DNA of 64,000 nucleotides from Acephala macrosclerotiorum. Taxonomy: Eukaryota; Ascomycota; Leotiomycetes; Helotiales; Mollisiaceae. How positions within the stretch are numbered: the stretch's first letter is position 1; every line of letters starts with the position of its first letter. Position numbers and translations under genes: made by a program. The notes below the pieces were generated by a model. That model searched no databases, was not told the origin of the DNA, and worked only from the letters and a program-made list of their open reading frames with translations. Shown piece by piece: positions 54,480 through 64,000 of this stretch. The stretch spans positions 1-64,000 of the forward strand of contig MU119210.1 of the NCBI GenBank assembly GCA_014904845.1. The letters are read 5' to 3'.

Positions 54480-57400
54480 GTTGAGTGTTGAGAGATTTAA
54501 GATTTTATTATGATTGAAGAAAGAATGGAATGTGAGATTGGGTAATGAATGTGGGGATATGTGAATAGATTAGAGGAAAGAATGCGAGCCGGCACAGCAG
54601 GGAGTGGTGTTGATGATGCTTTATAATGAGGGCACTCGTGGCTAGAGGTATCTTGCCTCTCAAGAATGCCAAATTTGCCAATAGGATGGAACGAAAACTT
54701 CCCATTCCAACTTCTGAAGAGAGCCGATCATTAATTAGACTTCAATCAAAACGGCTTCGGACGCAACCTAAAGGGGTTGCCATCTGAACTTAAGATGAGA
54801 ATAAGAAAATGAAAGATCTGACGGAAAGTCAACTTCTAGTCAGGCCCGACAGTTATGTACCAGATCCATCAACAACAGCCTTGCCCTATCAAGAAGGTTT
54901 TCGCATGGCCAAGGAGAGATCGAAACTCGGCCTCGCCTATAGACTTCCAACGTGAGGCAGCGAGTAACCTACAGACGAACAATCTGGCCTTCAATCGCCT
55001 AGAACAAGAGACGAAACCAAGCTTGCGAGAGGCTCATGGGACGAAAGTCAAAAGAAAGTGTTCGGATGAGAACATGAATGATCATAGATACTTGTAGCAT
55101 GCCAATGCTATGGACGGTATCAAACCTTGTCTAAAGTTCGGTCAGTGCTCAATTGTCGGTCTTTGAGAACCGACATTAAATCGACATTTAGACATTCTTA
55201 AAATTTGACATCGCTTTCTTTATTGAGTACGAAGGGAGTACTACGGAGGAGAAATACGTTGACGATAAGCAACTGCTCCATTAAGTTGAACAATATTCTC
55301 TGAGATTCTGATGATCATCGAGTCGAAGCATGGATGTATGAACTCGCTTATTCCATCCCGAAGATCGTGAAAAGCCAAAATTGTTTGAGCGAAGAAACTT
55401 TCCCCGTGATGCGGGTCCTCGGGTCAGATCACAAGAAACTTTCCAGACTCGGTTCCAAAGATACTTCCTAGGTTTAGAAACTCTCTCTTTGAACTTTCTT
55501 TTTCACGTGTATTTCTGGAACATGTCTTGACCCACCTTCACATGCACGATTGATGCATATTCCAAGGTAGCCAGAACTTGATCATGAAAGTCGAAACGAA
55601 TGACGTTGAAAATAGCTCAAATCATTCGAGGTGACTGCGAGAATGAAGCCACAACATTGGGCAAATCACAGCCTTGCTATGTGGAGCTGAGAAGCGCAAC
55701 TACTGCGAGGTACGATCGGCAGATGAAAAGATGTTGTCCCCTTCCTCAAGAGAAAAGCAGAGGTGAAATGATCAATTGAATGTCTCAAATCATTCCCACA
55801 CGTTCTCGTGATGTACTAAGTTGAATGGCTGTTCGTACTCATTCCAGACAGAGTTCAGTCGAAAGTCCTCGCCAGGCAACAACCATCTGGCATGAGAAAA
55901 CTATACAACTAGTCCTTGAAATGTGGAATTCAGCATTAATTAAATTTGTTCTTGACCTAGCTGGCGACGAAAGCACCCCATATGGCAGTAGAATTCCGTC
56001 GTTTGCAAGATGAATTGCTCGTATTTGAATTACGGAGACCATTTGGTTTCCAGTGAAGGCCTTCCTCTCAGCCGACAATAATATTTTCCCGCGACATCAA
56101 CGGTTTCTCATATTTACTGATCCATTTATTCTTACATACTCAGCACTTGCATCAAGTAGCCCATCAAATTCCTCAAAACATTTGGAGGCATATGGGAGTG
56201 CAACTGGGGACTACTGAACATTGCATAAAGGAAGCGTTGAAACATGCGTATGATAATCTTGCTTGCAGAAAATGCTTTGACGAAGCAGAAATTTCTCGTA
56301 CTCTGAGACTCTGGATGTTCCCTCGTCTTCAGGGAGATTATTTTCACTTGAAGATCTCACGTAACATCGTGAAGTTACTCGCTTTCACGTTTGCCCAGAT
56401 CGTTGATGTCGGAATCATCCGAAAAGTACATCGGTACCAAAAAGGAGAAATCGGATTCTTTCGGGATCATTTTACTTGCAACTTGAAAACGTCAACCTCA
56501 ATCGGAACAAATCGGTAATTGCATCATTGCTGGAAAAACTCTTCCTTCTCTTCTGCTGCAGAAAAAGCTTGGAAAATGGATCGCAACCGGATGCCTTCAT
56601 GAGGTAATTTGTCTTTTGCTGCAATGCAAAGACGGCTTCAAGCCACAATCACGGGCCGAATCTACGATAACCGCCTCAAGCAGTGCTGAAATTCGGTGTG
56701 GCATCCAGACCAAAATACTTTATTTCTGCCTGATCGACGCTGCTTCTTATCGCAAGAATTTTTTGTGATCCACAGTTCTTATCTATCATCACAGTCATCG
56801 ATGTTTCAATGCAAGAGGTGGCGGGAACCACTGCCCTGCGCATGTGGTAAAGCTTGTGAACCGGAGATTCTTCGGGTCCAGGCTCGAGAACCAGACGCCG
56901 ACGAGGGAGCGTCAAAGTGTGAATGGTGACTTACCTCGACTCGTGGGACGTCAAAAGGCCAATTCAACTGTCTACTGGACAACCTAATTGTTCCGAGGTC
57001 GTTAGCATATACTAGTACCGAAACTTGAGAGTAAGTACCGTTGAGGACCGCAAGCAGCCAGCAATTGCGGCTATCTTGCCTGTGAGAGAGGAAGATGGGT
57101 CCGACTTCCGCGTATCCACGCGCGGGTAGAGCTGGCTCTTTTTACATCTGACAGGCTTCGATACAGCTGCGGAGCTGCGGTCCTCCTGCAAGGGGATGAT
57201 TGACGCATGGAAGAGCCTTGAAGGCTCGGAAACAGCCCACTCTGGACTGCTGCTGATATGATCTGCGTGGGTGGCTCTACCAGTCATCAGAGCCGTAAAG
57301 AATGCCGGTATCAGATGCTAGACGGCAAATTATAGTACCATCTCACACCATGCCATGGAGTCGGAGAGGTCAGCAGAAATGGCTGTGCTTTCGGTGCTCG

Positions 57401-58125
57401 CGTGCTGGATAAATATATATTGGTGCAATGTCAGTCGATATGCACGGCTCAGCTGGTGTTCGATCCTGACCTTGTTGCACAAAACCGTCGTCATCCTCCA
57501 GGCTTCAATACGAAGAGACAGTACAGTATTATGGACCTCCAGACTGTTGGGACGATGAGACAATAACTGGAAAAATCTTCTCTCAACTCTTCATCCCTTG
57601 GTTGGGCAACTCTGGCGAAAGACGACCCCCACTCATAGTGTGGCAGTGGCCCTTTGGTGCACTGTGCAGACGCCGAACTGACGTACGTGCACTTGGGTTT
57701 CCACTTGCGAGCGAGCGAGCGAGCGATATCGAAGACCCGTCGAAGTCACCGACTCCTTGAACCTTCCCGCTCCCTACCAAACCCACTATCGTCAAACATA
57801 AAGTGGGTTCGTGCCGGTTCTGGATTCTGGCTCAGGCTGGCTCCAGCGTTGACTGCGAAGAAGGCATACCTTGATCTGTGCATCAGAAAAGCAGCAATCT
57901 CTTAGCTTAGCTCCAAAGAAAGAAGACGTCGCTGTTGCTACCGCACCCAGAGAGCCTCGACTCGATTTCCTGTCAGCATCTCTTACTTGACTCGTACTTA
58001 CTCATTTTCTTTATCTCACTCTTGCCTCCCGAAACATTTTCCGTCATCCTTCACAAAATTATTGTTCACTAGGAGAACTGAGCAGCACCACAACGACCCC
58101 TCCATAAATGACATAACCACTCGAC
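54480..58125. other. 3.6 kb gene-poor region
   Basis: No gene recognised on either strand. It includes a short hairpin (TGTCGGT at 55154-55160 against ACCGACA at 55169-55175), a 123-codon open frame at 56147-56518 without family features or a good start, and a GAGC microsatellite at about 57710-57725. The last few hundred bases are the promoter and leader of the arrestin gene. Confidence 0.4.
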
Positions 58126-60132
58126 ATGCCCAGGTTCAATCCTTTTGGAAGCGTCACTGGCAGCACCAGCGCAACCCTTTTTGAGATTCGGTATGAAAAT
58201 CACTTATAGCGAAGTATGAAGTCTGCTAACCATCTGCAGCCTCGATAATGAGATTATTGTGTTGCGTGGTGCCGAAAGCGAGGCTTCGAGTCAATTGCTG
58301 AAAGGTGTGGTGGTTCTCTGCCTGCCAGCCGCCTTGAAAATTGAAGATGTGCATCTGCGAATGATCGGACAGTTGAAAGTTGGGTAAGGCTGCAGAACTT
58401 GTATAACTCTGTCTTAAGCTAATGTACTTGTCCGCAGGTGGAACGACCAGCGAATCACACCAACCGGTATCTCGAACAATAAAGTCGACAAAACTACAGA
58501 AATCTTTAGCCACCGATGGGCGCCCTTTGTGGGGGGTGGAGGCCCAGGTTCCTCCTCGAGAGGCACGACTTTACCAGCGGGGAATTACGAATGGCCGTTC
58601 GAACTTGTAATACCAGGAGCCATGGCGGAGAGTATTGAGGGACTACACGACAGCCACATCATGTATAGGTTGAAGGCGACTGTTGCGAGAGGAAAACTGG
58701 CATACGACTTACACGCCTACAAGCCTTTAAGAATCGTCAGAACTCTGGATCCATCTGCATTAGAATTGGCGCACGCCATGACCGTGGAGAACGTATGGCC
58801 GAATAAAATCGAATACCAGCTCGTAATTCCACAGAAGGCGATCATTTTTGGAACTGCCATAGACATCGAAATGAGGTTCACTTCTTTGCTGAAAAGGCTC
58901 AGAATCGGCCAAATCAAATGTCAACTTCTCGAGACGCAAGAGTTTACACTTCCTGGAGCAACTGCGCACACCGAGAGATTTCATAAACACCAAAGAGATG
59001 TGGATACTTGGACTTTCGAATTGACAGATGAGAACTACCAAGACATGCTGGATGACAATGGTCAAGATGGGTACACTTTGAAAGAGAAGATGCCTTTGCC
59101 AAAATCACTGAGCCGGTGCTTGCAAGATGTGGACGTTCATGGCATCAAAATTCGGCACAAGGTCAAATTCAACATTGCTCTACACAACCCGGATGGACAT
59201 GTTTCTGAGGTAAGCTTCCCTTAAGTTGATGAAATGAATAAGGCTGACGACTATAGCTTCGAGCAACGCTTCCAGTGACCATATTTATCTCACCCAATAT
59301 GCCACTTAGCGCGAACGGAGAACTTGTGGACCAGACTCCTCTCAGCACGCAAACGATGGATGTGGTACAGCATGCTCCACCACTTTACGGCGAGCACATT
59401 CTGGATCAGCTATATGCCGACGTGGATCAGTCAGGGATGATGACTCCAGCACCACAGTCTGGAATGAATACTCCATTCTACAACCAGTCTCGAGCAGGAT
59501 CACATGAAAACCTAGCTTCTCTCAACGAGGCTGCTCATCCAACTGGCGCCGTTCCACCAGCAGCCTTGTCTTCCAGACTTCAGAATTTGAACGCTACATC
59601 TCGAAGCCACAGCTTCAGAAGAATGCATCCAAGCTCCGGAGCAAACACACCCCATTCTATGCCTCATACAGATAGCGAACCGGGGTATTTTGACCACCAC
59701 CATTCCGCACCAAACAGCAATCCTCTGAGTAGGCGGACTAGCGAAGAAGGCAACCACGGGCAATCAAACATGACCAGTGGTCAACACACTCCCGAACACA
59801 TCGATTTCTCCGAACTCGGAGATCTAACAAAAGTCCCCTCGTATCGTACCGCTGTCAAAACTCCCGCTCGAGGCATGAGCTATAGTGACGCACTTCCTAA
59901 CTACGAAGCTGCGATATCGGCGCCGCCAAGTCCAGTCGGGACTTTCAGCAGTCCTACTACTCCAGGAAGTGATACCGAGACCTTGAATGGTAACAGCAGA
60001 AATCCAGTAGCGACGATGGGATTTACCCCTATTCATCCACCTGCGCCAGCGCATATCATGCCTCCGCACGTGGGTGAGGGAGATGAGAGGAGGAGGTTGC
60101 ATATTTTGCAGACCAGAGGGAGAGCACATTGA
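58126..60132 (+). CDS. Alpha-arrestin, CreD/Rod1-like; join(58126..58190,58240..58383,58438..59209,59257..60132)
   Basis: 618-aa adaptor that links plasma-membrane transporters to the HECT ubiquitin ligase Rsp5/HulA. The arrestin N domain starts IRLDNEIIVLRGAESEASSQ and includes LPAGNYEWPFELVIPG. The arrestin C domain spans NKIEYQLVIPQKAIIFG to GIKIRHKVKFNIALHNPDG. The tail after residue 340 is serine/proline-rich and holds a PPxY motif (HAPPLYGEH) and an LPxY motif (LPNYEAA), the docking sites for WW domains. CreD in Aspergillus has this architecture and affects carbon catabolite repression. Three introns of 47-54 bp were placed. The start ATG at 58126 (MPRFNPFGSV) is the only one in frame before the domain. 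Confidence 0.92.
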
Positions 60133-60755
60133 GAAAAAGCAGTACAGAGACGGCGAAACAGGAATACCAGCATTAAGCATTTGAATCGGCGCATGGGTTA
60201 GGATGGCTTATAGACTTGGATGGATTGCATTTTCTCCGGTGTTTGGGAGGAGCGTTTCGATGGAATGAATAGGATATCTTTGTTGAGGGTTGGATGGTTT
60301 GAGGAGTATGGATGATGGGAGCTGAGATTCGAAATTCTTATATCACCGCTCTTGCATAAGGAAATTAGTCCGTTGGTTTATATATGGGATGAAAGTACAT
60401 ATTATACCCACCAGAAAGAAAATCTTTCTTTGATTGTCCGTCCAGTTTTCATACGTTATTGTTTCGATGAATCAGCTGTTGTGAACTTGTGCCTGAACTT
60501 CCAAGATGAACCAAAGAATGTTTGCTTTACCACAAATACCTATCACCCCAAGACTTGTAGTGGTTAGAAGTCTTGTAACATGCTTAAGAAACTAAGATAT
60601 GGGCTGACACTTATCATACTAGTACGGAATCTAGGCCATAGAGCGCCGTCTTTCATACTTTCCGCGCAGCCCATGTTCCAAGTCCTAGCTGATTCTGCTC
60701 TCTGCAATGAATGTATGTGCGATTTCCTATGATCTAATCTCAATCTGCCTTTTCT
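60133..60755. other. Intergenic between convergent genes
   Basis: 3' flanks of the arrestin (+) and RTP1-like (-) genes. No gene recognised. Confidence 0.4.
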
Positions 60756-63512
60756 TTATTCAATCTCTTCAATCCTTGGCCTCACCCTCCCATTCGCATC
60801 CTCCACGCCTCTAGGAGTAATCCGCAACCCAGCCAAATCCTTCAATTCCGTGTGTTCCTTCTTCGCCTGTGGAATCAGAATATTCATCTCCCAATCTCTC
60901 AACCCCTCCACCACATCCCTCGCATGCTGCCTAACCAACCCATCACCATCCGTACTCCCTACATACTCCACCACCCTCCTCACATCTTCCAAACTCTTCC
61001 CCACCAACCCAAACCCCAACTTCCTCCCCTGCTCCCTCGCCCTATCACCCGCTTTAACAAAACTCATAATCAACAAAATAGCCGACCTTCTTAAAATTCC
61101 TTTCTCAGGCTCAAGTTCCAGCGTTAGGATATGGATACTTAAATCTACGGCTGTAGAGACGAGGTTGGAACCTACGCCCTCGACGTTGGATTCTATAGCT
61201 GAACCCAAGATAGCGAGTGCTGAGGTACGGATTCGGACATCTTCTGAACCGCGGGTGCTTTCCCAGCCTGTAACGATTTGGGATATGAGTTCTTGATCAA
61301 CGAGGGTTTCGGCTTCAAGTACTTCGTCTAGTTGGGGGACTTCGCCGCCCCAGGCTTCGTCTGCTTCGGTGTTTTGTTTTCGCTTGTGGTTGAGTTTCTT
61401 TTCTTGTTCACGCTGGGTCTTTGGGCGGTGACCACGACGACTGGCGGTGAATAAAAGGCCTTCACAGACGGAACGGGATAGGTCTCCGGTGAGAGCGAGG
61501 TAGTTGCTCTTTATGACGTGATGCAAAGCTTCGCCGAGTCGAAGTCGTTGATCGAGGTCGTATTCTTCGGTTGGATCGACGTAATGGTCTATAAGGTCTT
61601 TCATTACTGCTTTGGGGTGTTTTTGGGATAGTTGATCGAAGGCTGAAATGGCTTTTAGGTAGATGTATTCTTCGGTGTCTTGGAGGAGGGATGAGAAGAG
61701 GATGAGGATGGCGGGGACGTCAAGGATTGGGCTGTTGGAGCGGATGAGGGTGAGGATTAATGAGAGGCCTTGGGCGCGGATGGGAGGAGGCGAGTCGGCG
61801 GATATGAGGTAGGACATGGCGAGGTTGTAGCTTTTGCGGTCTTCTGCTTGTCGGACAGTGGGTGTACTCAATGGTTCATCGTTAGAGTCATCCATCGAGT
61901 TCCGATATGTGAGGAAAAGTAATAGATTTCTTGCCGTGGAAGATACGTCGAGTTGGCTCATCTTGCTGATCACCTCCAACGAGATCTTTATTGAAGTCAA
62001 CAAAGATTCAACATCTCCCTCACCTCGAAAATTTGGTGAGGTCAGCACAATGTTGAGAAGACTGAGAGAGACCTCGACCTCGTTCTCTTTACTAGACTTT
62101 GCTGAAAGGAAGTCTGAAAGTACTTGATTAACCAAGTCGAGAACATGAGCTGAGTTCTCAACTAGCTTATTCGGGCATTTCGTAATCATTTGCTGGATGA
62201 GCTTAGCTTCAATTAGACGACTATGAACATCCTTCAACGAGTTGTCTGGTCGGACCTGTGTGAGAATTGACGACTTTGTTGTTTTGGAATTATTTGCAAA
62301 CCAAGTCCGGCATAAGAACATGAATAGATCTGAAATATCTGCTTCGAGATCAGGTATACTATTGAGTAAGTCGATAAAATAGTCGACCTTGCCGTCTATG
62401 GTCATGAAATCGACATCGATATCTTCCGATTCTTTCTCCTCGATTTGAATAGAATCGTGGTCAGAAGTAACGTAGGCCCAAGATTTGTGGCCTGGCTCTG
62501 ACCTACATTTCAAGGTAAAATTCTTGAGGATTGAGGCTATCAATTGGTTTTTTAGTCCATCGCCAACTGCTTCCTTCGCTGCAGAGAACAATTGAAGAAG
62601 CACCTTCAAAAGCATCCTTGCAGGTTTCTGATATACTTTCATAGCATTCTCAGAGGTCGTCTGCCAAGATGAGAGGAACCAAAGGGGGAGAAGGATCGGT
62701 CTTAGGAGTCTCTTGCTCAAAGCTGGATTGGGGTGGAAGGTCACTAAGGCATACAGAATGTTGAGGCTTCTGGAAAGATCTTGCGCCGTCACGAGAATGT
62801 TGCGAGGTCCAATCATTTCTACATCATCTTTTGGAGAGGCTGATGCATTTGATCCACTTGTGAGCGACGGATCAATCGATTCCAGGATAGGTTGCACGAA
62901 AGCATTCCAGCCGGGCATACCTAACAGATCAGTACTATGGCGTCTAACAGTCTGGGGTTTTAACATACCAGGTGCACCAAACTTCTTTCTCCCCAAAATA
63001 CCAAACCCAATGATGAAGGCAGCTGCTTTATCCATTCCGGGCTCACCTTCTCCTTGAAGTAGAGAGAAGAGTTGGGGTGCTATACTCTCAAAATACTCTT
63101 GAGCTAACATTCCCGTGGGTGGCGAGGACAAAAGGCGTGAGCATGCATTCAGTGCTTCATGAGAAATACTCGCTCCTCGACCTCCACCGCCTGATGCATT
63201 GCTAGTACTTGGGTGTACAGAAAGTACGAACTCGATCGTATGCTGTACACCTCGTGGCCGGAGCGGTAGTCGGGCTAAAGTCGAGATGAGGATGGCATGT
63301 AGCTCCGGAGGCACTCGGCCTGGCTGGATTAAGAGATTCAAGACTGGCAACAGTGCCAAAGTGCCTGTGCTATCGAGGAGAGCAAGCAAGTTTTGAGTCC
63401 CGGACCTTCTCGTTTCGGTAGGCAATGTAGGGTCGAACGCCTGTTTGCCTTGTTGTAGGATCTTGTCGACAAGCGGAGGATCCGCTGCTCTCCTTTGGCC
63501 GTTTTGTGCCAT
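60756..63512 (-). CDS. RTP1: RTP1/TANGO6-type HEAT-repeat protein; complement(join(60756..62920,62969..63512))
   Basis: 902-aa alpha-solenoid protein. The C-terminal half carries the two RTP1 domains: the first around residues 590-700 (EEYIYLKAISAFDQLSQKHP, RLGEALHHVIKSNYLALTGD) and the second near the end (ILRRSAILLIMSFVKAGDRA). Yeast Rtp1 helps bring RNA polymerase II into the nucleus; metazoan TANGO6 is the relative. A 48-nt intron (62921-62968, GTATGT donor, CTGAT branch, TTAG acceptor) joins GAPG to MPGWNAF. It has no stop and keeps frame, so it is easily missed. The start MAQNGQRRAAD is the first in-frame ATG. Confidence 0.88.
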   Translation of the reverse strand: MAQNGQRRAADPPLVDKILQQGKQAFDPTLPTETRRSGTQNLLALLDSTGTLALLPVLNLLIQPGRVPPELHAILISTLARLPLRPRGVQHTIEFVLSVHPSTSNASGGGGRGASISHEALNACSRLLSSPPTGMLAQEYFESIAPQLFSLLQGEGEPGMDKAAAFIIGFGILGRKKFGAPGMLKPQTVRRHSTDLLGMPGWNAFVQPILESIDPSLTSGSNASASPKDDVEMIGPRNILVTAQDLSRSLNILYALVTFHPNPALSKRLLRPILLPLWFLSSWQTTSENAMKVYQKPARMLLKVLLQLFSAAKEAVGDGLKNQLIASILKNFTLKCRSEPGHKSWAYVTSDHDSIQIEEKESEDIDVDFMTIDGKVDYFIDLLNSIPDLEADISDLFMFLCRTWFANNSKTTKSSILTQVRPDNSLKDVHSRLIEAKLIQQMITKCPNKLVENSAHVLDLVNQVLSDFLSAKSSKENEVEVSLSLLNIVLTSPNFRGEGDVESLLTSIKISLEVISKMSQLDVSSTARNLLLFLTYRNSMDDSNDEPLSTPTVRQAEDRKSYNLAMSYLISADSPPPIRAQGLSLILTLIRSNSPILDVPAILILFSSLLQDTEEYIYLKAISAFDQLSQKHPKAVMKDLIDHYVDPTEEYDLDQRLRLGEALHHVIKSNYLALTGDLSRSVCEGLLFTASRRGHRPKTQREQEKKLNHKRKQNTEADEAWGGEVPQLDEVLEAETLVDQELISQIVTGWESTRGSEDVRIRTSALAILGSAIESNVEGVGSNLVSTAVDLSIHILTLELEPEKGILRRSAILLIMSFVKAGDRAREQGRKLGFGLVGKSLEDVRRVVEYVGSTDGDGLVRQHARDVVEGLRDWEMNILIPQAKKEHTELKDLAGLRITPRGVEDANGRVRPRIEEIE

Positions 63513-64000
63513 GCTTTGCGAATGCGCTCGTGAACTAAGAGTACCTACAAGTATGACCTATGAAGGTCTAGACAACTGAAGACGTTGCTCATTCGGCTCC
63601 CTTCGTGTCAAACCTGAGGTCGAATAGATATTTTTCGGCTGCAAACTGGCTGCTGGAGAACCAAGCTTGCTGAGCAATAGTCAATATCTTGACCCTAGTG
63701 AAAATTTCGTGGCGAAGAAGGATGGAGCTGCTCAAAAGATGAGGCCAGAAGGAAAAAGAAGCAGCACGTGACTCGGCGACGCGATGGTGGCCTCAGGTAC
63801 TTGCTTGGACCGCGACATCTCGCGTTCACGTCGACTTTCCTTTCTTCAACACTCACACCAGATCTCAACGTCAATCGCAACAACCAACAACTTCTTTCCT
63901 CAATGACTGCTTCCGAGTTCCCTCCTCGACTTGTTTCCGACCAGCAGTAGCTTCGAATCTTTTGTTGCAGCACCAAACACGAAATGCACCTCCTTGAACG
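63513..64000. other. RTP1 upstream region to window edge
   Basis: Likely promoter of the RTP1-like gene and possibly of a rightward gene beyond the edge. A 15-codon frame starts at 63903 and another ATG lies at 63983, running off the window; neither can be assigned. Confidence 0.35.

Noticed and set aside
56147..56518. 123-codon open frame on the plus strand
   Set aside because: Its first codon is TTG, no family is recognised, and no splice or promoter context supports it.
1..64000. CRISPR arrays, prokaryotic operons, rRNA genes
   Set aside because: None seen; the window is nuclear fungal DNA with spliced single-gene units.

Overview
This window comes from a filamentous ascomycete (Pezizomycotina). 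The signs are 45-60 bp introns with CTAAC/CTGAC branch points, single-gene transcription units, TA-flanked inverted-repeat elements, and fungus-specific families such as a fungal phytochrome kinase, CYP52, GH55, PPS1 and a CreD-like arrestin. A helotialean-type fungus is plausible, but the sequence alone does not settle it.

Layout. 0-4 kb: a decayed DAL5-type MFS transporter, a 135-bp MITE with a 9-bp target duplication, and an intact BSC6-like MFS gene with a 15-nt microexon. 4.5-6.3 kb: the thiamine pyrimidine synthase gene (NMT1/THI5 family), preceded by a TPP riboswitch inside a 5'-leader intron that has two alternative donors and a uORF. 6.7-7.1 kb: a TA-flanked MITE, then about 2 kb with no gene seen. 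9.1-23 kb: a dense housekeeping block with PPS1 phosphatase, RAD3/XPD helicase, PRP3 splicing factor and the largest RNA polymerase I subunit. PRP3 and RPA190 share a 256-bp divergent promoter. 24.4-28.7 kb: a luciferase-domain (DUF5519) gene, a broken methyltransferase and threonine synthase. 30.7-39.5 kb: a secreted GH55 glucanase, an FSH1-type serine hydrolase and a secreted App1-domain protein. 40-44.2 kb: a nine-exon phytochrome hybrid histidine kinase whose reading frame is broken twice. 44.7-49.2 kb: two further TA-flanked elements (one very AT-rich) around a bHLH regulator. 50-54.5 kb: a CYP52 P450 and a decayed secreted-protein gene. 54.5-58.1 kb: a gene-poor stretch. 58.1-63.5 kb: the arrestin and an RTP1/TANGO6-type HEAT-repeat protein.

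The genes form no operon or biosynthetic cluster; most are independent housekeeping genes. The strongest regulatory story is NMT1: donor at 4541, uORF start at 4543, donor at 4608, aptamer at 4621-4809 and shared acceptor at 4847 reproduce the splice-switch layout known from Neurospora NMT1. The other main themes are accessory decay (three pseudogenes plus a possibly inactive phytochrome) and four different inverted-repeat element families. Exon coordinates are my own splice-site reconstructions; for the multi-exon genes they were checked by total coding length and reading frame.
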